A stretch of 15,421 nt of DNA from CBFGTV01 sp965652145 (GTDB lineage Bacteria; Bacillota; Clostridia; Peptostreptococcales; Natronincolaceae): NCBI GenBank assembly GCA_965652145.1, contig CBFGTV010000079.1, forward strand, positions 1 through 15,421, written 5' to 3'. Below, one piece after another: positions 6,258 to 13,202 of the stretch (position 1 is the stretch's first letter; the number at the start of each line of letters is the position of its first letter). A program made the translations under genes and the position numbers. The notes beneath the pieces are model-generated. The model had not been told where the DNA came from. It was given only the letters and a program-made list of their open reading frames with translations, and did no database searches.

Positions 6258-8201
6258 CTAACAATTAATTTGATACCGTTTAATTTTATTATATAGGGTT
6301 TGTCGAGTAATGCCCAGTTTTTCAGCAGTTAAGGTTTTATTAAAATTATATTTTTGCAAGGTGCCGATGATCAATTGCTTTTCTGAATCATTTATTTCAT
6401 CCCGTTGTGCGGAATCGGGGCTGTGGATATTCTTAATTGCTGAAATTTCATCAAGGATATTTCGTCTGGTGATCATTTGATTATCCACATTAATGGCCAA
6501 TCTTTTCAATAGATTTTCCAGTTCCCGAATATTTCCAGGCCAATCATAGTGAATTAGCTCCTTGATTCCATCCTCATGGACCTCCTTCAATTCGATGCCG
6601 ATTTCTCGACAGAAGCGAAACAGAATTTGATGGGTTAAGCGTGGAATCTCCTCCCACCTTTCTCGAAGGGGCGGCATGGCCACGTTAATTACATTTAAGC
6701 GATAGTATAAATCCCTTCTGAATTGGCCTATTTGAACCATTCTCTCTAAATCCTGATTGGTAGCAGCAATAATTCGAACATCTACTTTTTTGGTTGTAAC
6801 CCCCCCAAGTTGTTCAAATTTACGCTCTTGTAAAAAGCGCAACAGCTTTGCCTGGGCCTCCAGGGGAATTTCACCCACCTCATCAAGAAAAATCGTTCCG
6901 CCATCGGCCAGCTCCAGCTTGCCTGCTTTACCATTTTTATTGGCTCCGGTATAGGCACCGGGCTCGTAGCCAAATAGTTCTGCCTCAAAGAAATCCTTGG
7001 GAATGGTGGTGCAATCAATGCAGACAAAGGGGTTTAAGCGACGAAGGCTTTCACGATGGATGATTTCTGCAAGCATACTTTTTCCGGTACCGCTCTCTCC
7101 CCGTAATAAAATTGTGGCATCGGTTTTGGCCACCTTTTTGACATAGCGTGACAGCTCCTTCATTTTTTGAGAATCCATTGATAAATCACCTAAATTTTCA
7201 AGGGGCTGTTCCCGTTCCATCACCTTATGCTTGTAATAATTCATTTCTCTCTCTAAATAAGATATTTTGTCCAGCAATAGCTTAACAAAGTCTGATTCAA
7301 TGGGTATAAATTGCCTTAAAATTCCCATACCTTCATAAACCGGACTTTCAAAAATAATGTATTCCTTTCCCCCCAGGGTTTCATGCCAAATGGCATTATT
7401 TCCGGTTTTAAGAACCTCCTGATATTGTGAAGACCATCCAAGGGCCTGAATATTTTTCTTTTCCACCTGGTGGAAGTCAATATCCAGAAAATCTCGGTAT
7501 TGCTTATTAATTTTAATGATGACACCGTGGCGGTCAATGAGGGCCAAGGAATGGGGGAAGCTGTCAAGAATGGTCTCGTTAAAGCTGTTGATTTCCAAAG
7601 CCCGTTTAAGGGCCTTATTTAATCGCAAATTAATATCATAAAAATACTTTGTCTTATGCTCTGCCCGGGTATAGTTTTTGGCAAGCCGAAGGGAATGAAG
7701 GGTTAAGTCCATTATACTGTCTTCTTTTTTTACAGCTTCCGCCTTAACACCATTTTCCGTAGTGTCATGATTAACCCTTGGGGTCAGCTCAAACTGACAA
7801 TAATTGTTTCCCAGGGCAACACAGTGGGTTTCTACTGCATCCATTTCCTGACCACAGATTTGACTAATGGCTCCGGCTAAAATGCCGCCTTCAAAATAAC
7901 ACATGGCTTTGCCAAGGTATTCCATATCATGGCAGGTAAAACACTCGAAAAGCTGAACGATTATTTTTTCGTCAGAGATTAAATTGATTCGTATTTTTCC
8001 GATACCAAGTCGGGCCATTTTTTCAATTAATGTATCATAGTCCTGAATGTTGAGCCTACTTCCAAAATTTTTAGCCGTATTATAATAAATTTCTTCTTCT
8101 ACAATATTTACTTCCCCTTGGGGGAAAATACCTGTCAGCGATTTAAGCTTTTTCTCCAGGCTACTATGCAGTAAATGATCATCAAACTCTGTAACTGCCA
8201 T
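6258..8201 (-). CDS. Sigma-54-dependent transcriptional activator, V4R-PAS-AAA+-Fis, likely regulator of the CODH operon
   Basis: A 647-residue enhancer-binding protein. Residues about 30-140 form a V4R sensor domain (XylR/DmpR-type; AMCYFEGGILAGAISQI, then ETHCVALGNNYCQFEL) with six cysteines: C87, C90, C101, C116, C127 and C135. About 205-300 is PAS-like (ILDSFPHSLALIDRHGVIIKIN). About 335-570 is the AAA+ domain: Walker A GESGTGKS (368-375), GAYTGA (415-420, a known functional variant of GAFTGA), Walker B GGTIFLDEVGE (434-444), the FRRDLYYRLNV arginine-finger region and WPGNIREL. About 606-645 is a Fis helix-turn-helix ending TRQTLYNKIKRYQ. It directly precedes a sigma-54 promoter serving cooF-cooS-cooC, so it very likely activates that operon. 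It is neither CooA nor RcoM. The signal (CO, metal or redox state) is unknown. A GGAAGGGG site precedes the ATG. Confidence 0.95.
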   Translation of the reverse strand: MAVTEFDDHLLHSSLEKKLKSLTGIFPQGEVNIVEEEIYYNTAKNFGSRLNIQDYDTLIEKMARLGIGKIRINLISDEKIIVQLFECFTCHDMEYLGKAMCYFEGGILAGAISQICGQEMDAVETHCVALGNNYCQFELTPRVNHDTTENGVKAEAVKKEDSIMDLTLHSLRLAKNYTRAEHKTKYFYDINLRLNKALKRALEINSFNETILDSFPHSLALIDRHGVIIKINKQYRDFLDIDFHQVEKKNIQALGWSSQYQEVLKTGNNAIWHETLGGKEYIIFESPVYEGMGILRQFIPIESDFVKLLLDKISYLEREMNYYKHKVMEREQPLENLGDLSMDSQKMKELSRYVKKVAKTDATILLRGESGTGKSMLAEIIHRESLRRLNPFVCIDCTTIPKDFFEAELFGYEPGAYTGANKNGKAGKLELADGGTIFLDEVGEIPLEAQAKLLRFLQERKFEQLGGVTTKKVDVRIIAATNQDLERMVQIGQFRRDLYYRLNVINVAMPPLRERWEEIPRLTHQILFRFCREIGIELKEVHEDGIKELIHYDWPGNIRELENLLKRLAINVDNQMITRRNILDEISAIKNIHSPDSAQRDEINDSEKQLIIGTLQKYNFNKTLTAEKLGITRQTLYNKIKRYQINC

Positions 8202-8273
8202 AAATATTCGCCCCTTCCTATAGGCTAAAAAATATCTTTCGATAATTGTTGTTGAAAAATAATGATTAAATAT

Positions 8274-8282
8274 ATTATATCA
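8274..8282 (-). promoter_or_regulatory. Candidate extended -10 promoter of the sigma-54 activator gene
   Basis: The minus strand reads TGATATAAT, a perfect TATAAT with the TGn extension, about 75 bases upstream of the activator ATG. No good -35 is found 16-18 bases upstream, as is common for extended -10 promoters. The long leader (8202-8267) holds no other clear feature. Confidence 0.5.
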
Positions 8283-8338
8283 GAAAATACGCACTTTATA
8301 AAATACAATAGGGAGGGGAGTGTATGGGTGTAAAATGA

Positions 8339-8376
8339 GACCGGCAAATCATGAGAAGATCATTGATTTGCCGGTC
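8339..8376 (-). terminator. Stem-loop after the stalk-domain gene, probable terminator
   Basis: A perfect GC-rich 13-bp inverted repeat (GACCGGCAAATCA and its complement) with a 12-base loop, 6 bases beyond the stop of the 8383-9015 gene. On the minus strand it is followed only by TCATTTTA, a weak U-tract, so it may act as an RNA-stabilising end as much as a terminator. It separates this gene from the activator promoter. Confidence 0.6.
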
Positions 8377-8382
8377 AAAAAC

Positions 8383-9015
8383 TTAATAGACGATTCCAGT
8401 ATCATCACCGCTTATTTTGGTAATGAACCATTTTTCCTCAATCTGTGAAAGGATGACTGTATAACTGGACCAAAGGCCATTATCGCTGGAGGTCTTCATT
8501 AAAAAGTCCACTTGATATACTAGCGATTCGCCCTCTGGCTGGGGTTCTGATATTTTAAAATCCTCTATCCAGGGGCTGGAAACCCCTGTAACCCAGCCCA
8601 GCTCTTTAAATTGAGTTAAAGTTTTTTCTTTAAGCTCAGGGGAATAAAGGGCGTACTGCAGTGCACCATTTCTAGACTGGCACGCCTTTACCCATTCCTT
8701 TATTGTTTCCGCCGGGTCTGTGGAAAGGACCGCCTGCTGCAACAATGTTAACTGTTGTTTGAAGGAATCATCTTGACTTTCTATGTATACCTTCTGTTCC
8801 TTCTCATCCCAGGTTACCAAGGCTCCTAAGGCTTCAGCCACAGCCCTGACAGGCACCATTGTTCTGCCGCTAATTATTTCAGGGGCCACATCGGTTTCAA
8901 TAGGGATACCGTTAACAATAATTTGGGGGATAGAAAGGGCCAGTACGGTATTGAAAAGGGGTAAAAATAAAAGTACCGTTGAGGCCAAAAGTAATCCTTT
9001 AACCATTTTTTTCAA
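8383..9015 (-). CDS. Exported protein with copper-amine-oxidase-N (stalk) domain
   Basis: About 210 residues. The N-terminus has Lys residues then a hydrophobic stretch (GLLLASTVLLFLPLFNTVLAL), which is a signal peptide or anchor. The next ~50 residues (IIVNGIPIETDVAPEIISGRTMVPVRAVAEALGA to VYIE) are the copper-amine-oxidase N-terminal domain found in many Firmicute cell-surface proteins; it does not imply amine oxidase activity. The last ~115 residues (from about PAETIKEWVKACQSRNG) look like a small alpha/beta NTF2-type fold that I cannot assign. I chose the TTG at 9015 because AGGAGG lies exactly 8 bases before it; the in-frame GTG at 9024 falls inside that ribosome site and the ATG at 9006 is 17 bases away. 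It is transcribed away from the ECF sigma gene. Role unknown; cell-envelope function is inferred. Confidence 0.85.
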   Translation of the reverse strand: MKKMVKGLLLASTVLLFLPLFNTVLALSIPQIIVNGIPIETDVAPEIISGRTMVPVRAVAEALGALVTWDEKEQKVYIESQDDSFKQQLTLLQQAVLSTDPAETIKEWVKACQSRNGALQYALYSPELKEKTLTQFKELGWVTGVSSPWIEDFKISEPQPEGESLVYQVDFLMKTSSDNGLWSSYTVILSQIEEKWFITKISGDDTGIVY

Positions 9016-9029
9016 TTGATCCACCTCCT
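9016..9029 (-). promoter_or_regulatory. Ribosome binding site that fixes the TTG start of the stalk-domain gene
   Basis: AGGAGG (minus strand, 9024-9029) followed by 8 bases and TTG. It overlaps the alternative GTG codon, ruling that out as start. Confidence 0.75.
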
Positions 9030-9057
9030 GAATTTTACTATAACACCAGTTTAGCCA

Positions 9058-9103
9058 AAATCATTACAATAGTAGTTATAAAAGTATAAAGAAATCATTA
9101 CAA
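9058..9103 (-). promoter_or_regulatory. Candidate promoter with a 12-bp direct repeat, stalk-domain gene
   Basis: On the minus strand TTGTAA (9098-9103), 17 bases, then TATAAC (9075-9080) make a reasonable sigma-A promoter. The 12-mer TTGTAATGATTT occurs twice, at 9092-9103 (including the -35) and 9058-9069, 34 bases apart (just over three helical turns). Such a pair straddling a promoter could be an operator. The remainder of 9025-9267 is AT-rich, with only the ECF promoter candidate. Confidence 0.4.
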
Positions 9104-9216
9104 AAAGATTAAGCTCCATACAGCAAAAATATTTCCCATTAGATCAGAGACAGCACCCCTGGTAGAATAGAAATAGGAAAAGGGTAATACAACTAAAAAA
9201 TAATATTAAAATAAAA

Positions 9217-9240
9217 TGAACTTTTTTCTGCACAGCCTAC
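9217..9240 (+). promoter_or_regulatory. Candidate ECF-type promoter of the sigma/anti-sigma operon
   Basis: TGAACTT (from 9217), with an AAC core, lies 15 bases before CTAC (9237-9240). This resembles the AAC-N16-CGT layout of ECF promoters, but the -10 is imperfect and the spacing one base short. The predicted start near 9247 fits the GTGAGGTG binding site at 9254-9261. ECF genes usually autoregulate, which raises the prior. Confidence 0.35.
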
Positions 9241-9267
9241 TCTTATATAGGAAAGTGAGGTGCTGGA

Positions 9268-9804
9268 ATGGCGATAGAAAACCTTGTGAAAAAAGCAAAG
9301 GCAGGAGATCAGGAAGCCCTGGTAAAGCTAATTATGCTTGAAAGGGATGCCTATTATAAATTGGCTCTGGTCTTTCTGAAAAATCAGGAGGATGCCCTAG
9401 ATGCCCTGGAGGATATGATTGTCATTTTATACGAAAAAATACATGGTTTAAAAAATGATAAAGCCTTTTATTCCTGGAGCAAAACAATACTGGTAAATTG
9501 CTGCCGTCGTCAAATCAAAAATAAAAAAAGGGTGATTCCATTGTCCCAAATCAATGCAGAGGCCCAGGGAGAAGATAAAGACTTTATCAGCCAAAGGGAG
9601 GATTTTATTATTCTTCAAAGATATATGGAGAATCTTAGTCAAAAGCACCAGGAGGTATTAAAGCTGCGCTATTTTCTTGATTTAGAATATGAAGCCATTG
9701 CCGAACTGCTGAAAATACCCCTGGGCACCGTTAAATCCCGTATCAATGCTGGGTTGAAAAGGCTGAAGAAAAGCTATGGAGGTGAAATAAATGAAGGATA
9801 TTGA
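9268..9804 (+). CDS. ECF-type RNA polymerase sigma factor
   Basis: A 178-residue sigma-70 family protein with only regions 2 and 4. Region 2 spans about residues 5-85 (AGDQEALVKLIM, then LALVFLKNQEDALDALEDMIV with the core-binding acidic helix, then FYSWSKTILVNCCRRQIKNKKR, the -10 recognition part). Region 4 spans about 115-172 (LSQKHQEVLKLRYFLDLEYEAIAELLKIPLGTVKSRINAGLKRLKK, with the helix-turn-helix PLGTVKSRI). It overlaps the next gene by 14 bases, which couples its synthesis to the membrane protein that probably holds it inactive. The likely role is a response to envelope stress; the specific signal is unknown. Confidence 0.94.
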   Translation: MAIENLVKKAKAGDQEALVKLIMLERDAYYKLALVFLKNQEDALDALEDMIVILYEKIHGLKNDKAFYSWSKTILVNCCRRQIKNKKRVIPLSQINAEAQGEDKDFISQREDFIILQRYMENLSQKHQEVLKLRYFLDLEYEAIAELLKIPLGTVKSRINAGLKRLKKSYGGEINEGY

Positions 9805-11092
9805 GGAAAAATTAAAGAAGGAAGGGTTGCGAATCGATTGTTTGAAAGCCCCTAATGAATTAGAAGACAGGCTGAGGAATGCTTTAAATAATCATAATGC
9901 ACCAAGACAGAGAGGCTATAGACGCATTGTTAAGGTGGCGGCGATTTTAGTTGTCATCATCACCCTAAGCTATCATTTCGATACCCTGGCCTATTATACT
10001 AAGCGGCTGGTGGGTTATGACAGTCTTATGAAGGGTTCGCTAAGGGAACTGAATGAATTGGGAAAGGGTCAGGTAATAGAAAAATCCCATACCTTCGCCA
10101 ACGGATTAAAATTTACCCTGGATGGTATTATGCTGGATGAAAATCAAATGCTGGTCTTTTATAGCATTAAGGCTCCCCCTGGCAGGGAAGACCTGGTGGA
10201 TTCCAATATAAGCATGTACTTTAAAGGCTTTTTAAAAATGTACCATCAACGTTGGGGTCATGGAGAAATCAACGAGGCAAACAATGAGATTAAGTGGGTT
10301 ACCAGTTTTGATCCGCCTTCATTTTTAGATAAAAAGCTTCAACTTACTCTCGACTTGACCGGGAAAGACGCAGAAACCGCAGAAATTGTCTTTACCATTG
10401 ATCGGGAAAAAGCAATGGGGCATACCTTGAAAAAGACGTTAGACGAGACTGCTGAAGCAGAAGACATCAGATTAACCTTTCAATCGATCATTGCTTCTCC
10501 TACCCAAACAACAATAAAGGGCTCTTTGCAGAAATTTATTTCCCTGGCCATTGATACGTTGGAGGGGGAACGGATCAGACCCCAAGAGCTAAGCTTTGAC
10601 TTGATTGCCAATGGCAAAGCCCTGGAGCATCAGGCCGGCGGATTAAAGACTGATAGTAATGGTATAACCTTCCACAAGGAGTTTGATCCGCTGCCAGAAG
10701 ACCTTGAGTCCCTTGAAATTCATCTAAAAAGCCTCCAAATTGACCGAGATGCCAATCAGAAGCTACCCCTGAGCCAGATCAAAAAGGACCATGAGTTGGT
10801 TGTGAAGGGTCAAACCGTTATAATCAATGGGGTTTATGAAGAAGGAGATCATACCTATATAACCTTAACCACCGCAGATCATGTTAAGCTATCTAGCGTA
10901 AGGCTGTTAATTGGTGGGGAAAGGACACCCTTACAAGAAACCATTGAAAGTGAGCATACCAAGGGCGGGGACGGAAGCATATGGCATACTCGAACCCTGC
11001 GATTTCCGGTCAAAGGACCAGATGCAGTGCTGCTGTTTGAAAGAATCAGTTATTCCCAGGAGTTTGATCAGGTAATTGATATTCCTTTATAA
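9791..11092 (+). CDS. DUF4179-type membrane protein, probable anti-sigma factor
   Basis: A 433-residue single-pass protein. Residues 1-45 are cytoplasmic and charged (LEDRLRNALNNH). About 46-62 (IVKVAAILVVIITL) is the membrane span, with the positive RGYRR before it, giving an N-in topology. The outer part begins SYHFDTLAYYTKRLVGYDSL, typical of DUF4179, and continues through beta-rich segments (FANGLKFTLDGIMLDENQMLVFYSI, then LSFDLIANG and VIINGVYEEGDHTYITLT) resembling DUF5643-like immunoglobulin folds. No HxxxCxxC zinc anti-sigma motif is present in the cytoplasmic part, so sigma binding would use a different short domain. It overlaps the ECF sigma gene by 14 bases, the usual arrangement for a cognate anti-sigma. 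A hairpin terminator follows directly. Confidence 0.85.
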   Translation: MKDIEEKLKKEGLRIDCLKAPNELEDRLRNALNNHNAPRQRGYRRIVKVAAILVVIITLSYHFDTLAYYTKRLVGYDSLMKGSLRELNELGKGQVIEKSHTFANGLKFTLDGIMLDENQMLVFYSIKAPPGREDLVDSNISMYFKGFLKMYHQRWGHGEINEANNEIKWVTSFDPPSFLDKKLQLTLDLTGKDAETAEIVFTIDREKAMGHTLKKTLDETAEAEDIRLTFQSIIASPTQTTIKGSLQKFISLAIDTLEGERIRPQELSFDLIANGKALEHQAGGLKTDSNGITFHKEFDPLPEDLESLEIHLKSLQIDRDANQKLPLSQIKKDHELVVKGQTVIINGVYEEGDHTYITLTTADHVKLSSVRLLIGGERTPLQETIESEHTKGGDGSIWHTRTLRFPVKGPDAVLLFERISYSQEFDQVIDIPL

Positions 11093-11094
11093 AG

Positions 11095-11135
11095 AAAAAA
11101 GCTATTGGGTATGAGGCCCGATAGCTTTTTTTATA
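11095..11135 (+). terminator. Intrinsic terminator of the sigma/anti-sigma operon
   Basis: A 15-bp stem (11095-11109 with 11117-11131, one G-T wobble), loop TATGAGG, beginning with an A-run and ending in a T7 run. It starts 2 bases after the anti-sigma stop codon. Confidence 0.93.
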
Positions 11136-11141
11136 ATCTAT

Positions 11142-11223
11142 AGGAAAATTTTCCTTAAAATCATGAAATAAAGAGAACTTTTGTTTTTGAAGACTTCTCT
11201 TTATTTGATGCTAGTGATAAAAT
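11142..11223 (+). promoter_or_regulatory. Palindrome, dyad and candidate promoter upstream of the hydroxyacid dehydrogenase
   Basis: Three elements follow the terminator. A perfect 14-base palindrome, AGGAAAATTTTCCT, is at 11142-11155. A 12-bp inverted repeat, AAATAAAGAGAA and its complement, is at 11166-11177 and 11195-11206 with a 17-base centre. An extended -10, TGATAAAAT, is at 11215-11223. The right arm of the dyad falls at the -35 position, where no good hexamer exists. These could be operator sites or a second weak terminator. Confidence 0.4.
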
Positions 11224-11266
11224 AAGGGTAACTGAGCTGAATTGAAGGAAAGGAGGGGCTGCGTAG

Positions 11267-11299
11267 TTGGTAGAAGAATACCTGGTACGTAGCAATTAA
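11267..11299 (+). CDS. Possible 10-codon leader ORF, in frame with the dehydrogenase
   Basis: TTG at 11267 lies exactly 8 bases after a strong AGGAGGGG (11251-11258). The ORF reads VEEYLVRSN after the initiator and stops at TAA 11297-11299, three bases before the dehydrogenase ATG and in the same frame. The downstream gene has no Shine-Dalgarno of its own, so ribosomes probably reach it by terminating here and restarting. A stop arising by mutation or sequencing error in a longer N-terminus is the alternative, but the ATG position fits the family start better. Confidence 0.4.
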   Translation: MVEEYLVRSN

Positions 11300-11302
11300 A
11301 CC

Positions 11303-12280
11303 ATGGAAAAACAACCCCAGGTCATTATAACAAGGAAAATTCCAAAGCAGGTTGAAGAATATATTGCTGAGCACTGTGAATACGAAATGTGGCAGGATCA
11401 GGGTGAAATGCCCAGGGAGATTCTGTTCGACAGGTTATATAACAAGGCTGGTATATTGGTACAGCGTACCGAAATAGATGAAGAATTGTTAATACAAGCC
11501 CCCCATTTAAAGGTAGTCAGTAATGTATCGGTGGGCTACAATAATTTTGATTTGGCTGCTATGAAATCCAGAGGCGTAATAGGTACCCATACGCCAGGGG
11601 TATTAGATCATACCGTGGCAGATTTAATTATGGGATTAATGCTCTCAACCGCCCGAAGAATACCGGAGCTGGATCAATACGTAAAGGCAGGAAAATGGCA
11701 GCCTACAGATAATGAGAACCTATATGGCTTAGATGTACACCATGCCACCTTGGGTATTATCGGCATGGGAAGAATAGGCGAGATGGTGGCAAAAAGGGCA
11801 GCTTTAGGCTTTGACATGAAGGTATTGTATTATAATCGAAAACCAAAGCCTGGCCTAGAGGCTCAGCTGGGGGTTCGATACAGTGACCTTGACAGTCTGC
11901 TTCAGACCAGTGATTTTGTGCTGGTAATGACTCCTCTGACTAAAGAAACCTATCATTTGATAGATGCCCGGGCCCTGGGCCTCATGAAAAAAAGTGCCAT
12001 ATTAATTAATGCCTCCAGAGGACAAACCGTTGATGAGGCGGCTTTGATCGAGGCCCTTGAAAATAACCAAATCTATGGAGCAGGGCTTGATGTCTATGAG
12101 ACAGAGCCTATTGAAGGCAGTAACCCTTTATTAAAGATGAAAAATGTAGTAACAGTACCCCATATAGGCTCTGCAACAGAAAAAACCCGTCTGGATATGA
12201 CCATGCTGGCAGCTAAAAATCTTGTGGCAGCCCTTAAAAACCATATCCCTCCCAATATTGTACCAGAGCTAAAGGGGTAA
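11303..12280 (+). CDS. D-isomer-specific 2-hydroxyacid dehydrogenase (glyoxylate/hydroxypyruvate/2-ketogluconate reductase type)
   Basis: A 325-residue cytoplasmic NAD(P)-dependent reductase with the usual split substrate and Rossmann domains. The dinucleotide motif is GIIGMGRIGE (GxGxxG at 154-159). The catalytic triad is R239 (NASRGQTVDE), E268 (DVYETEP) and H287 (VPHIGSAT), with family spacing of 29 and 19. The substrate loop NVSVGYNNFDL is at about 74-84. After the second strand comes VLYYNRKPKPG, whose Asn-Arg-Lys favours NADPH over NADH, as in GHRB/GRHPR enzymes; this is inference. The likely reaction is reduction of glyoxylate, hydroxypyruvate or a 2-keto sugar acid to the D-hydroxy acid. 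There is no Shine-Dalgarno before the ATG; a short in-frame ORF ends 3 bases earlier. Confidence 0.94.
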   Translation: MEKQPQVIITRKIPKQVEEYIAEHCEYEMWQDQGEMPREILFDRLYNKAGILVQRTEIDEELLIQAPHLKVVSNVSVGYNNFDLAAMKSRGVIGTHTPGVLDHTVADLIMGLMLSTARRIPELDQYVKAGKWQPTDNENLYGLDVHHATLGIIGMGRIGEMVAKRAALGFDMKVLYYNRKPKPGLEAQLGVRYSDLDSLLQTSDFVLVMTPLTKETYHLIDARALGLMKKSAILINASRGQTVDEAALIEALENNQIYGAGLDVYETEPIEGSNPLLKMKNVVTVPHIGSATEKTRLDMTMLAAKNLVAALKNHIPPNIVPELKG

Positions 12281-12354
12281 TGTTATCTAATAGGGTAGTA
12301 ATAATGGATGTTGAATACAGAATTGAACAATAATTCTTTATCAACTGAAGACCA

Positions 12355-12383
12355 TTGACAGAAAACATCAACACAGTTAACAT
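12355..12383 (+). promoter_or_regulatory. Sigma-A promoter of the CPBP protease / acetyltransferase genes
   Basis: A perfect -35 TTGACA (12355-12360), a 17-base spacer and TAACAT (12378-12383, 4 of 6), about 44 bases before the CPBP start. Just upstream, AGAATT-N7-AATTCT (12319-12337) is a weak 6-bp hairpin, too poor to call a terminator for the dehydrogenase gene. Confidence 0.6.
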
Positions 12384-12426
12384 AGAAGTTAATCTTGATA
12401 AAAAATATGAATTGGAGGCTTAATAA

Positions 12427-13167
12427 ATGACCTTTGAAGCTCTTTCATCCCTATTCATTAGGGTCTTGCCCGGGATGATAATTGGAATCATTTTTTTATT
12501 GCTGCTCCCGAAACGAAATATTGAGCTTAAAATTTTTTCCTATATCCTGCTCTTTATATTATTTCGTGATACTTTAACTCCGTTAGGGCTGTGGAGCTTT
12601 GGCAGCCAGCGTGGTTTCTGGATTCGCTTTACCAATGATCCTTATCTTTTAATCATTTTAGGGGTAATATCCTTTTTAATGGTATTTGTTATTAACTTGT
12701 TTGAACCAGATTTACAGAAATTGATCGTATGGAAGCGGGGCAGCCTGATAAAGGGGGGACTATGGGGGTTATTAGGAGCCATTATTGTGGTATTGCCTAT
12801 TTTTTTACTTACCTATTCGGTTCCCATTGTAGAGCGTGGAGGCGATGTTCCACGGTCTATGCTGGTGTCAATTTTTATACTGGCTCTACTGGGAAACTTC
12901 CTTGAGGAAGCCCTTTTCAGAGGGTATTTTCAAGGGTATATGGAAAAATATACAAGCCGAACCATGGCCGCCGTCTTATCAGGGTTGATATTTGGCTTTG
13001 GCCACATTTTTTTAGCCATAACCGTTACCAACGCAGGGCTTCCCCTATTAATTTTTGTCGTTTTTGAAGGGTTGGTTGCGGCCTTTGTAAGAAAAGATTA
13101 CGGTGTTTTACCTGCAACCCTAACCCACGGATTGGCTATTTTTTTCTTAGCCTCAGGCCTATTCTAA
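12427..13167 (+). CDS. CPBP-family intramembrane metalloprotease (CAAX protease/bacteriocin-processing)
   Basis: A 246-residue polytopic membrane protein with about seven to eight hydrophobic segments (for example residues 12-27, 36-46, 72-90, 110-130, 146-158, 181-199 and 205-220). Motif 1, EEALFR, places E160, E161 and R165. Motif 2 (FxxxH) is F189-GFG-H193. Motif 3 is H234 in TLTHGLAIFF, without the Asn often found four residues after this His. These are the expected ligands and catalytic residues of the Abi/CPBP fold (Rce1-related). Its substrate is unknown; members process prenylated proteins in eukaryotes and peptides or anti-sigma factors in bacteria. GGAGG lies 8-9 bases before the ATG. 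It is probably co-transcribed with the acetyltransferase 35 bases downstream. Confidence 0.92.
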   Translation: MTFEALSSLFIRVLPGMIIGIIFLLLLPKRNIELKIFSYILLFILFRDTLTPLGLWSFGSQRGFWIRFTNDPYLLIILGVISFLMVFVINLFEPDLQKLIVWKRGSLIKGGLWGLLGAIIVVLPIFLLTYSVPIVERGGDVPRSMLVSIFILALLGNFLEEALFRGYFQGYMEKYTSRTMAAVLSGLIFGFGHIFLAITVTNAGLPLLIFVVFEGLVAAFVRKDYGVLPATLTHGLAIFFLASGLF

Positions 13168-13202
13168 CTTGTGCTGACTACTTTGAATAAGGATGAGAAT
13201 AA

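Noticed and set aside
8321..8443. Plus-strand ORF of about 40 codons behind a GGGAGGGG, starting GTG
   Set aside because: The binding site is almost touching the GTG, the ORF runs through the terminator hairpin and antisense into the stalk-domain gene, and the peptide resembles nothing known. Chance is the simpler explanation.
9022..9024. GTG as start of the stalk-domain gene
   Set aside because: It lies inside the AGGAGGTGG ribosome site; the TTG 9 bases further in has ideal spacing.
11093..11302. Riboswitch or T-box leader before the hydroxyacid dehydrogenase
   Set aside because: The region contains short hairpins but no T-box core or other riboswitch consensus that I can recognise, and the predicted leader after the -10 is only about 70 bases.
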